DNA from: Rhodovastum sp963714255
Lineage (GTDB): Bacteria; Pseudomonadota; Alphaproteobacteria; Acetobacterales; Acetobacteraceae
DNA length: 64,000 bases
Direction of reading: 5' to 3'
NCBI GenBank assembly: GCA_963714255.1
Contig: CAVQNU010000027.1
Span: 124,001-188,000 of the forward strand
Every line of letters starts with the position of its first letter. Position 1 is the first letter of the stretch. Both the position numbers and the translations under genes were made by a program. Shown here in pieces: positions 51,839 to 60,040 of the stretch. The notes below the pieces were generated by a model, which made no database searches, was not told where the DNA came from, and saw nothing but the letters and a program-made list of their open reading frames with translations.

Positions 51839-52318
51839 ATGGAACGCTACATCGAGGCGCTGCTGCTGACGGCACGCTGGCTGCTGGTGCCGCTGTATAT
51901 CGCACTGCTTACCTCGGTGCTGGCGATCTACGCCCTGGTGGGACGCGAGATGGTCCACGTGGCCGAGACCATCATGACCATCCGCGAGGCCGAGCTGGTG
52001 CTGGCGGTGCTGTCGGTGCTGGACCTGGTGCTGGTGGCCAACCTGGCGGTGATGGTGGCGATTTCCAGCTACGAAACCTTCGTGCAGCGCATCGTGGCGG
52101 AGGATACAGCGCGGCCGGAATGGCTGGGCACGATGGACGCGGGCAACGTGAAGCTGAAAGTGTCGCTGGCGATCGTGATGATTTCGGCGATCAACCTGCT
52201 GCGCGGCTTCCTGATGGACGCACCGGCCGAACGGCTGCCGCTGATGGCGGCGGTGCATATCGTGTTCCTGGCGTCCACCCTGACGATCGCCCTCGTGGGC
52301 CGGGTGCAGGGGAAGTAA
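51839..52318 (+). CDS. UPF0114/YqhA family membrane protein
   Basis: This 159-residue inner-membrane protein has about four helices (WLLVPLYIALLTSVLAIYAL, then LVLAVLSVLDLVLVANLAVM and LKVSLAIVMISAINLLRGFL). The block MVAISSYETFVQ is characteristic of the YqhA family, which is of unknown function. Start at ATG 51839 (MERYIEALL); ATG 51827 is possible. It is divergent from rplM. Its 3' end overlaps the opposite-strand hydrolase-like gene. Confidence 0.85.
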   Translation: MERYIEALLLTARWLLVPLYIALLTSVLAIYALVGREMVHVAETIMTIREAELVLAVLSVLDLVLVANLAVMVAISSYETFVQRIVAEDTARPEWLGTMDAGNVKLKVSLAIVMISAINLLRGFLMDAPAERLPLMAAVHIVFLASTLTIALVGRVQGK

Positions 52319-52925
52319 CATCCGGATCAGCCGCGACCACCGCGGCGCGCTTGCGGGGCGGGGCGTGCGCAACCGGCGGCGGACGGGAGGCAGGCTGCAG
52401 ATCGGGAATGACCGCCGATGCGCACACCCTGGCGGCGGCCATGATGGCCTGACGGGCCTGCGGCGTGGCCGCCGAGAACGTCGCCCAGAACAGCAGGGCG
52501 ACCACCACCAGCGGCTCGAAGGGCGAGCCCGACCGGCAAAGCGGCAATGCCCAGGTGCCTTTCAGCGGCCAGGCCAGCCTGAGACCGCGCGGCGTCAGCA
52601 GGTCGCCGGCGAGATGCGATAGATAGCCGACCAGGACCGGTGCTGCGACAGCACGCGGGGTGCCGTCATGGAACAGCAGCCAGCCGCAGCCGGCCACCGC
52701 CAGCAGCGAATGCGTCGCCCCCCGGTGACCGAGGATGGCGCCGATGCAGGTCGACAGGGGCCGGACCCGCCGGCCGACCCAGGATTTTGGATGGTCGATG
52801 TCGGGCAGCAGCGACCCCACGACGGCCAAGCCGAGTGAGGCCGCATCCATGGCCGGCAAGCCAAGATGCGGCGCGGCGACACACCAGGCGGCGGCTCCGA
52901 CGGCCACGTGCGAGCCCGCCATCAT
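52191..52925 (-). CDS. YdjM-like membrane-bound metal-dependent hydrolase
   Basis: This 244-residue membrane protein of the LexA-binding/YdjM (DUF457-like) family has a first helix with SHVAVGAAAW, metal-binding LLPDIDHPKSWVGRR and GHRGATHSLL, and HLAGDLLTPRG, all with conserved His/Asp. Its enzymatic activity is not established. The recognisable protein ends near residue 170; a ~70-residue Pro/Arg-rich tail then reads through the antisense of the YqhA-like gene (128-base overlap), which is unusual and may reflect a lost stop. Start at 52925 with GGAGATCC upstream. Confidence 0.75.
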   Translation of the reverse strand: MMAGSHVAVGAAAWCVAAPHLGLPAMDAASLGLAVVGSLLPDIDHPKSWVGRRVRPLSTCIGAILGHRGATHSLLAVAGCGWLLFHDGTPRAVAAPVLVGYLSHLAGDLLTPRGLRLAWPLKGTWALPLCRSGSPFEPLVVVALLFWATFSAATPQARQAIMAAARVCASAVIPDLQPASRPPPVAHAPPRKRAAVVAADPDVTSPAPGPRGRSSGWTPGTRYAPPPSAAAVRPVRPSGSRAAG

Positions 52926-53094
52926 AACGAAGGGATCTCCAGAACAGAAGAGATCACCTTATGTGTGAGGACTCTCGCCTACAAGGCTGATTGTCCGCAG
53001 CGATCAGCACCGCGCCGCTGCAAGCGCACACGCACGGGCCGGATCGTCAGCCCGAATGCGTCGGTTGGATCACAGCGGGCGCCCGGACGACACG

Positions 53095-53745
53095 CTACCG
53101 GGCGCTGCGGGCCTGATCAGCTATTTTTTGGCCGTCCGGGAGCCGGGCGGACAGGTTGTCGCCAGACGCCGGCGGATGCGCGATGGCAGTATGCCGGGCC
53201 GCCAGGGAGCGCAGGAAAGGACCGCCCATCAATGCGCCAACGGGCCCCCCCACCAGCGCAATGGCAGAGCTGCGCAGATCGAAATGGCCCGCCGGCGCCT
53301 CCCGCACGGGCGCGGCGTCATAAACGATTTCGGCCGCGCCGTTGCCGCTGCCGAACGGCGAGACCAACGAAATCATGAAGGAGTCCTGCACCCGGCCGGC
53401 ACGGGTGAACGGTGCCACGAACAGCCCGTCGGACACGCGCGACAGCTTCAGGCTGGAACCGTCCGCCAGATCGACGGACAGTGCGGACTCGGCAACTGGG
53501 GCGTTGTCGTCCAGCCGGTCAACGAGGGCGTAGATCTTGTCGCGCGCGGCCACCAGGACCACGCTTGCCCCGCCGATTTCGACCGCGGCGCGCGGCGACG
53601 GCGCCACAGCGTCCGCGCGCGCGGTGGCCGGCCAAGCCGCGGCAGCAATAACTGCGATTGCGACAAATCCGCAACCGCAAACGACGTTTATGCAGCGGAT
53701 CGGGATGTGGCGTTCCGGCGTAGGGCGCGACGCCGTTCGGGACAT
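53095..53745 (-). CDS. hypothetical exported protein
   Basis: This ~216-residue protein matches nothing I recognise. An N-terminal hydrophobic segment (VVCGCGFVAIAVIAAAAWPA, ending ATARA) looks like a signal peptide. The mature region (VEIGGASVVLVAARDKIYAL, DLADGSSLKLSRVSDGLFVA, FMISLVSPFGSGNGAAEIVY) alternates in a way that suggests beta-strands. Near the C-terminus a small Gly-rich hydrophobic piece (ALVGGPVGALMGGPFL) could be a membrane hairpin. ATG 53745 is tentative: its ribosome-binding site is weak and the frame is open to 53907. Confidence 0.6.
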   Translation of the reverse strand: MSRTASRPTPERHIPIRCINVVCGCGFVAIAVIAAAAWPATARADAVAPSPRAAVEIGGASVVLVAARDKIYALVDRLDDNAPVAESALSVDLADGSSLKLSRVSDGLFVAPFTRAGRVQDSFMISLVSPFGSGNGAAEIVYDAAPVREAPAGHFDLRSSAIALVGGPVGALMGGPFLRSLAARHTAIAHPPASGDNLSARLPDGQKIADQARSAR

Positions 53746-54219
53746 TCGCACGCGGGACAGGTGGGGTACCTGAGTGGACCGGGTTTGCCCGGATTGCCCT
53801 GCCTCGCCGACCTTCCTGGTCGCCCGCAGCATGACGCCCTCCCCCATGACCAGAACGGCCATTTCGACACCAACGCTTAAACTGGCGGGCCGAACGACAC
53901 CAGACAATTTCGTGAGAGTATCTGCGCAACCAACTGCCGGAAGAGCCGGCTGGCTTGCGCCGCATTACCACAGCACAAAAAAGTAGCTCTCGCTGACCCG
54001 CGGCCAGACGGGCGCCCTGCGTCCGCTGCCTGGCGGCGGATAGCAGGCAGGCCGGGATGCGACCCGGGCGCGGCGCGTGGCCAAAATGACACATACCCAC
54101 GTGCAATCAGAAATTATGTCGGAATTCGTCGTGATTGCAGGTGGCCGTTCCGCTCATACGAGGCCATTTTGTGCACCAGCGGCCGGTGTCGAGGCCGATT
54201 AACTCCAGGCCTCCTGTCC
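53746..54219. other. intergenic region upstream of cysH
   Basis: About 470 bases between the divergent hypothetical gene and cysH. Short plus-strand frames here match nothing. The right half is richer in A/T and contains the inverted repeat at 54102-54139. It should carry the cys operon promoter; I do not recognise a riboswitch. Confidence 0.5.
54102..54139. promoter_or_regulatory. inverted repeat upstream of cysH, possible operator
   Basis: TGCAATCA (54102-54109) and TGATTGCA (54132-54139) are perfect inverse copies separated by 22 bases of A/T-rich sequence. It is 80 bases ahead of the cysH start, a place for a LysR-type (CysB/Cbl-like) or similar regulator. No consensus is claimed. Confidence 0.4.
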
Positions 54220-54999
54220 ATGCTCGCGCAGTCCGCACCGGTTACGCCTTCCACCATCGCAAGCACCGTCGAGGCGCTTTCGGCGGAGCTTGCCCCGCTT
54301 CCGGCCGAGGCAGGTATCGCCCTGCTCGCCGTCCGCTACCGCGGCCAGATCGCCCTGGTTTCCTCCTTCGGCGCGGAATTGGCGGTGCTGCTGCATCTGG
54401 TCGCCCGCGCCGATCCCGCCCTGCCGGTGCTGTTTCTCGACACCGGAAAACTGTTCCCCGAAACCCTCGCCTTCCGCGATCAGCTGGTCGAACGGCTCGG
54501 ATTGCGCGATGTCCGCAGCATCCCGCCCGACCCCGCCGCCCTGGCCGCGCGCGACCCGTTCGGCGGGCTTTGGGCCTTCAACCCGGATGCCTGCTGTGCG
54601 CTGCGCAAGGTGGAACCCCTGGCCTCCGCCCTCGCGCCCTTCGCCATTTCCCTGAACGGACGCAAGCGCGCCCATGGCAGCCTGCGCGCCGCCCTGAAGC
54701 TGGCCGAAGCGACCGCGGACGGCCACGTAAAAGTGAATCCCCTCGCCGCCTGGGACGCCACAGCGGTGGAAGCCTGGCGGGTGGCGCACGACCTGCCGGC
54801 GCACCCGCTGGCCGCACAAGGCTACAGCTCCATCGGCTGCCGGACCTGCACCAGCCCCACCGCCAGCGGCGAAGCCACGCGTGCCGGCCGATGGCGTGGC
54901 ACCGGCAAAACCGAATGCGGTATCCATATCCCCCGGGCGGCCCCAGCGCCGACACAGACAAGCGGACCCCCTGACCATGGACGATCTCGACAGTCTTGA
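54220..54999 (+). CDS. cysH: adenylyl-/phosphoadenylyl-sulfate reductase
   Basis: This 259-residue cytosolic enzyme reduces activated sulfate to sulfite. It has SSFGAELAVLLHL (phosphate-binding loop) and FLDTGKLFPET. The cysteines of the 4Fe-4S type are present in CCALRKVEPL and GCRTCTSP, with the catalytic Cys in TECGIH. The paired Cys favour an APS reductase over the PAPS form lacking Fe-S (family knowledge). ATG 54220 is used. Its last 23 bases overlap cysD. Confidence 0.9.
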   Translation: MLAQSAPVTPSTIASTVEALSAELAPLPAEAGIALLAVRYRGQIALVSSFGAELAVLLHLVARADPALPVLFLDTGKLFPETLAFRDQLVERLGLRDVRSIPPDPAALAARDPFGGLWAFNPDACCALRKVEPLASALAPFAISLNGRKRAHGSLRAALKLAEATADGHVKVNPLAAWDATAVEAWRVAHDLPAHPLAAQGYSSIGCRTCTSPTASGEATRAGRWRGTGKTECGIHIPRAAPAPTQTSGPPDHGRSRQS

Positions 55000-55771
55000 G
55001 GCCGAAAGCATCTATATCCTGCGCGAGGCATTCAGCCGGATACGCCCGCTGGCCATGCTCTGGTCGCTCGGCAAAGACAGCAACGTGATGATCTGGCTGG
55101 CCAAGAAGGCCTTTCTTGGCCGCGTGCCCTTCCCGGTCGTGCATCTCGATACCGGCCTTGAATTCCCCGAGGTCTACGCCTTCCGCGAGCGCTATGCGAA
55201 GGAATGGGAGTTGGAGCTGATCGCCGATGCCTGCCCGCCGATCGAGGACGTGGACCAGACCCTGCCCCCCGCCTCCCGGCTGGCCGCGCGCAAAACGCAC
55301 GGGTTGCGCCAGGCGATCGATCGCTACGGGTTCCAGGGGCTGATCGCCGGCATCCGCCGCGACGAGCAGGCGACGCGCGCCAAGGAACGCGTGTTCAGCC
55401 CGCGCGGCGAAGACAATGCCTGGGACTTCCGCGACCAGCCACCGGAGTTCTGGGACCTGTTCCACCTGGATTTCCCGCCGGGCACGCATGTGCGGGTGCA
55501 TCCGCTGCTGCACTGGACCGAGCTTGATGTGTGGCGCTACATCGCGCGCGAGGAAATCCCCGTCTGCCCGCTGTATTTTGCCCATAACGGCAAGCGCTTC
55601 CGCTCGCTCGGCGAAATCGGCATCACCTTTCCGATCGACAGCGAGGCTGCCGACATCCCGGCGGTGATCGCCGAGCTGCGCGGCACCACTTCGGCCGAAC
55701 GGTCCGGCCGCGCCATGGACCATGAAGGCGAGGACGCCTTTGAGCGGCTGCGCGTCGGCGGCTACATGTAA
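54977..55771 (+). CDS. cysD: sulfate adenylyltransferase small subunit
   Basis: This 264-residue ATP-pyrophosphatase-type subunit makes APS from sulfate and ATP together with CysN. The loop MLWSLGKDSNVMIWLAKKAF is the ATP-binding PP-loop. VVHLDTGLEFPEVYAFRERY and the C-terminal RSLGEIGITFPI, then MDHEGEDAFERLRVGGYM follow the family closely. It overlaps cysH at its start and cysNC at its end (TAATG). Confidence 0.95.
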   Translation: MDDLDSLEAESIYILREAFSRIRPLAMLWSLGKDSNVMIWLAKKAFLGRVPFPVVHLDTGLEFPEVYAFRERYAKEWELELIADACPPIEDVDQTLPPASRLAARKTHGLRQAIDRYGFQGLIAGIRRDEQATRAKERVFSPRGEDNAWDFRDQPPEFWDLFHLDFPPGTHVRVHPLLHWTELDVWRYIAREEIPVCPLYFAHNGKRFRSLGEIGITFPIDSEAADIPAVIAELRGTTSAERSGRAMDHEGEDAFERLRVGGYM

Positions 55772-57682
55772 TGCATATGCAGGACAAGCGTGCCTTTCCG
55801 ATCGTCGTGGTCGGGCATGTCGATCACGGCAAATCCACCCTGGTCGGCCGGCTGCTGCACGATACCGGCAGCCTGCCGGAAGGCCGCGCGGAGCAGTTGC
55901 GCGCCCAGTCGGCCAAGCGGGGGCTCGATTTCGAATTCTCCTTCCTGCTCGACAGCCTGCAGGTGGAGCGCGACCAGGGCATCACCGTCGATGCGGCCCA
56001 GATCTGGTTCCGCACCGCGCAGCGCCGCTATGTGATCATCGATGCGCCGGGCCATCTGGAGTTCCTGCGCAACATGGTCACCGGCGCCTCCGCCGCCGAG
56101 GCCGCGGTGCTGGTGGTGGACGCCAAGGCCGGCGTCAGCGAGCAGACCCGCCGGCACGGCTATTTGCTGGGCATTCTCGGCGTCCGCCAGGTGGTCGTCG
56201 CGGTCAACAAGATCGACCTGATCGACAACGACGCGGCGCGCTTTCAGGCGGTCGCCGATGCTGTGCGCGACTATCTGGGCGGGCTCGGCATCACCCCCGC
56301 CGCCATCGTGCCGCTATCGGCGCGGCACGGCGACAACGTGGTGCAGCGCGGCGCGGCGCTGCCCTGGTATGCCGGTCCGACGCTGGTCGAGGCGCTGGAC
56401 GCGCTGACGCCGCGCCCGCCGCCGGAACACGGCCCGCTGCGCCTCCCGGTGCAGGACGTTCTACCGGCTGCAGGACCGCCGCATCGTCGTCGGCCGCATC
56501 GAGAGCGGCCGGGTTGCCGTCGGCGATGTCGTGCGGTTCGTCCCCGGCAGCCAGACCGCGCAGATCGCCAGCATCGAAAACTGGAACGGTCCGGCGCCGT
56601 CCACCGCAGCGGCCACCGGGCAGAGCGTGGCGCTTTCGTTCGACCGGGACGTGTTCGTCGAACGCGGCGCCATCGTCTGTGCCGCCGACAACACGCCGCG
56701 CGAGAGCCATGTGGTGACGGTGCAACTGTTCTGGCTGGACCGCCAGCCGCTGGTGCCAGGCGACCGCCTCTCGTTGCGGTTCGGCACGGCGGAACAGCGC
56801 GTCACCGTCGAGGTGATCGAGGCGGTGATCGACGTGGAATCGCTCACCGCGGCGCCGGCGCTGGCCTTGCCGCAAAACGCGGTCGGCCGGGCGCGGCTGC
56901 AATCGGCGCGCCCGCTCGCCATCGACAGCTTCGCCGACAGCCCGCGCACCGGACGCGGCGTGCTGGTGCGCGACCACCGGATCGCCGGCGGCTTCGTGGT
57001 GGAGGAATTGCCGGGCCCGTCGCGCAACCTTACCGCGGTGGATGCGCCGGTAACACCGGGCGAACGCGCGTTGCGCAACGGCCATAGCGGCGGCGTGCTG
57101 TGGCTGACCGGACTGTCCGGCGCCGGCAAAAGCACGCTCGCCATGCGGCTGCTGCGCGGCCTGACCGACCGTGGCCGGCAAGCCTACGTGATCGACGGCG
57201 ACAACATCCGCCATGGGCTGAACCGCGACCTCGGGTTTTCGCCCGAAGACCGCGCCGAGAATGTCCGGCGCACGGCGGAGGTGGCGAAGCTGCTGGCCGA
57301 TGCGGGGCTGATCGTCATCACGGCGCTGATTTCGCCGTCAGCAGTCCAGCGGGCGGAGGCGCGGCGCATCGTCGGCACGGGGTTTCGTGAAGTGCATGTC
57401 GCGGCGGATCTGGCCGTTTGCGAGGGGCGCGATCCGAAAGGGCTGTACCGCCGGGCGCGGGCGGACGGGCTGGCCGACTTCACCGGGGTCTCGGCACCCT
57501 ATGACGTGCCGGTGGCGCCGGATCTGCGGCTGGATACCGGGGCACTTGGGCTTGAGGAGGCGGGGCAGCAATTGCTCCAGTTTGCTGAGGCGGCCTTCGC
57601 TTCGGCCGGGGCGCTGCCCCGGACCCCGGAAGGGGCTTTGCCCCTTCACCCCACCAGGGGCCTCGGGCCTCTGGACCCCTAG
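55771..57682 (+). CDS. cysNC: bifunctional sulfate adenylyltransferase GTPase / APS kinase, interrupted by a frameshift
   Basis: CysN is the GTPase that drives APS synthesis, and CysC phosphorylates APS. The first part (from ATG 55771) has GHVDHGKSTLVGRLL, DAPGHLEFLRNM and NKIDL. Near 56458 one base is missing: restoring it gives QDV-FYRLQDRRIVVGRI, and the rest continues in the next frame. The C-terminal kinase has LTGLSGAGKSTLAMRLL, DGDNIRHGLNRDLGF and KGLYRRARA. The very end (ALPRTPEGALPLHPTRG) is translated from a repeat copy that also supplies the TAG stop. Confidence 0.88.
57607..57682. repeat. palindromic repeat inside the cysNC 3' end (copy K)
   Basis: GGGGCGCTGCCCC, AAGGGGCTTTGCCCCTT and CCAGGGGCCTCGGGCCTCTGG form three short hairpins. 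They are read as the last codons of cysNC, so here the repeat has become coding sequence. Its final CTAG holds the stop codons of both convergent genes. Confidence 0.7.
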
Positions 57683-58932
57683 CAGAGCCTTCGGGCACTG
57701 ATCGTGCCCGCGATGGCGCGCAGGGCCGCCAGCACGGCGGGATCGTTCGCGGGGCCTTCCACGTCTGCCACCACGTAGCCTACATCGCCCTCGGTCTGCA
57801 GGTACTGGGCGGCGATGTTCAGGCCGCGGCTGCTGAACACTTCGTCCACCTGGCCCAGCATGCCGGGCACGTTGCGGTGCACATGGATGAAACGAACATC
57901 GTGGTTGCGGGCCGGCAGTTGCACCTGCGGGAAATTCACCGCGCCCAGCGTGGCGCCGGCATCGGCATAGTCGAGCAGGCGGCGGGCCACTTCCTCGCCG
58001 ATGTTCCACTGCGCTTCCGCGGTCGAGCCGCCGATATGCGGCGTGAGGATCACGTTGGGCAGGCCCTGCAGCGGGGTGGTCAGCCGGTCGTTCTTGCCGG
58101 TAGGCTCGACCGGGAACACATCGATCGCGGCCCCCAGCAAATGGCCCCGGCGCAGCGCCCCGGCCAGCGCCTCCAGATCCACCACCGAGCCGCGGCTGTT
58201 GTTAATGAGGAAACTGCCGGGTTTCATGGCCGCGAGTTCCGCCTCGCCGATCATCCGCGCGGTCTGCGGGGTTTGCGGCACATGCAGGCTGACCACATCG
58301 CTTTCCGCCAGCAATGAACCCAGGCTGGCGGCCGGAAGGACGTTGCCGCGCGGCAGCTTGTCCACCACGTCGTGATACAGCACCCGCATGCCGAACGCCT
58401 CGGCGAGCGCGGATAACTGGCTGCCGATATTGCCGTAGCCGACGATGCCGAGCGTCTTGCCGCGCACTTCCCAGGAGTTCGCGGCACTTTTGTCCCAGTC
58501 GCCGCGATGGGCGGCGATGCTCTTTTCCGGCACCCGGCGCAGCAGCATGACGATCTCGCCCATGACCAGCTCGGCGACGCTGCGGGTATTGCTGAAGGGC
58601 GCGTTGAATACCGGAATGCCGCGCACCCGGGCCGCGCGAAGGTCGACCTGGTCGGTGCCGATGCAGAAACACCCCACGGCGAGCAGCGAGTCCGCGCCCT
58701 GCAGCGCGGTTTCGGTCAGCCGGGTGCGGCTGCGCAGGCCGAGCAGATGCACGCCCGCCAGCGCCTCGGCCAGCGCCGCCCCTTGCAGCGCCCCTGGCAG
58801 GCGGGTGACGTTGACGTAGCCGGCCCGCGAGAGCAGGTGGACGGCGCTGTCCGCTACCCCCTCCAGCAGCAGCACCCGCAGCTGATCGCGCGGCGGCGAG
58901 AAGCGGTCGGGCAGCGGCGACAGTTGATTCAT
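57679..58932 (-). CDS. serA: D-3-phosphoglycerate dehydrogenase
   Basis: This 417-residue NAD+ enzyme starts serine synthesis. It has GCFCIGTDQVDL, the Rossmann loop GIVGYGNIGSQLSALAE, INNSRGSVVDLEAL, the catalytic His in TPHIGGSTAEAQ and a C-terminal ACT domain (about 345-417, FIHVHRNVPGMLGQVDEVFS) for serine feedback. Placed next to sulfate assimilation, it supplies the carbon skeleton for cysteine. Start ATG 58932 (MNQLSPLPDRF) matches short-form SerA. Its TAG stop overlaps that of cysNC within CTAG. Confidence 0.94.
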   Translation of the reverse strand: MNQLSPLPDRFSPPRDQLRVLLLEGVADSAVHLLSRAGYVNVTRLPGALQGAALAEALAGVHLLGLRSRTRLTETALQGADSLLAVGCFCIGTDQVDLRAARVRGIPVFNAPFSNTRSVAELVMGEIVMLLRRVPEKSIAAHRGDWDKSAANSWEVRGKTLGIVGYGNIGSQLSALAEAFGMRVLYHDVVDKLPRGNVLPAASLGSLLAESDVVSLHVPQTPQTARMIGEAELAAMKPGSFLINNSRGSVVDLEALAGALRRGHLLGAAIDVFPVEPTGKNDRLTTPLQGLPNVILTPHIGGSTAEAQWNIGEEVARRLLDYADAGATLGAVNFPQVQLPARNHDVRFIHVHRNVPGMLGQVDEVFSSRGLNIAAQYLQTEGDVGYVVADVEGPANDPAVLAALRAIAGTISARRLC

Positions 58933-58969
58933 GGTGTGGTTTTCAAATTCAACGGTGAGAAAACAGGTA

Positions 58970-59791
58970 ATGCATGACACCGAGCAGGATCAAGCCGCCG
59001 CGGAGCTGCGCCGCCTGCTCGACATCATGGCTGCCCTGCGCGACCCCGTCGGGGGCTGCCAGTGGGACGTGGCGCAGGATTTCGCCTCGATCGCGCCCTA
59101 CACGATCGAGGAGGCCTACGAAGTGGCCGACGCCATCCTGCGCCGGGATTTCGCCGCCCTGCCGGACGAGCTGGGCGATCTGTTGTTCCAGGTGGTCTAC
59201 CACGCCCGCATGGCCGAGGAGGAAGGACGGTTCGGCTTCGCCGATGTCGCCCGCCACATCGCCGACAAGATGGTGCGACGGCATCCACATGTGTTCGGCG
59301 ACGCGGCGGCGCGGACCGCCGGGATGCAGGTGGCGGCCTGGGAGGAGCAGAAGCGCACCGAGCGCGCCGCGAGGGCCGAGACGGGGACGCTGGCCGGCAT
59401 TCCGCTGGGGTTGCCCGCGCTGACGCGGGCGGAGAAGCTGACCAAGCGTGCGGCCAGGGTGGGATTCGACTGGCCCGACGCCGGTGCAGTGCTGGAAAAG
59501 CTGGACGAGGAAGTGGCGGAGCTGCGCGCCGAGCTGCACGGCGCCGACCCGGCGCGGCTGGCCGACGAGCTGGGCGATGTGCTGTTCGTGGTCGTCAACC
59601 TGGCGCGCAAGCTGGGGCTGGATGCGGAGCGCTGCCTGCGGGAGGCCAATTTCAAGTTTGCCCGCCGTTTCGCGGGCGTGGAGGCGGCGCTGGCGGAAGC
59701 GGGGCGAACGCCCGGGGAGGCGTCGCTGGAGGAAATGGAAGCGCTCTGGCAGGTGGTGAAGCGGGGCGAGCCGGGGATGGATCGCGGGTGA
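58970..59791 (+). CDS. mazG: nucleoside triphosphate pyrophosphohydrolase MazG
   Basis: This 273-residue housecleaning enzyme splits NTPs to NMP and pyrophosphate. It contains two MazG domains: IEEAYEVADAILRRD with LPDELGDLLFQVVYHARM (EExxE...ExxD) in the first half, and EKLDEEVAELRAEL with LADELGDVLFVVVNLARKLG in the second. Length is typical. It is divergent from serA with 37 bases between. A perfect 107-base palindrome begins at the base after its TGA stop. Confidence 0.93.
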   Translation: MHDTEQDQAAAELRRLLDIMAALRDPVGGCQWDVAQDFASIAPYTIEEAYEVADAILRRDFAALPDELGDLLFQVVYHARMAEEEGRFGFADVARHIADKMVRRHPHVFGDAAARTAGMQVAAWEEQKRTERAARAETGTLAGIPLGLPALTRAEKLTKRAARVGFDWPDAGAVLEKLDEEVAELRAELHGADPARLADELGDVLFVVVNLARKLGLDAERCLREANFKFARRFAGVEAALAEAGRTPGEASLEEMEALWQVVKRGEPGMDRG

Positions 59792-59898
59792 CGGCGTACG
59801 GCCGGTGACCGGAGCAATCGGGTGAAGGAAGGAAGGCCAGGGCTCTGCCCTGGCCTTCCTTCCTTCACCCGATTGCTCCGGTCACCGGCCGTACGCCG
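59792..59898. repeat. perfect 107-nt palindrome downstream of mazG (copy L)
   Basis: Fifty-two-base arms pair without a mismatch around a TCT loop (59844-59846). The inner ~20 bases of each arm are the common repeat (GGAAGGAAGGCCAGGGC); the outer ~32 bases (CGGCGTACGGCCGGTGACCG and onwards) are not found in other copies, yet are perfectly mirrored. It should form a very stable hairpin in RNA and possibly a cruciform in DNA. Confidence 0.92.
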
Positions 59899-60040
59899 CT
59901 TGGATGACCCGCGCAGTTGTGTTAACAATCGGATCAAGTTACCTCGTCGTCTCTGGAACGAATGCAAGAGCGCACCGCCTTCATCCTTAACCAATAAGTG
60001 ACTTCAAAATAAAAATCTCGACTGCAGGGAGAAAATAGAA

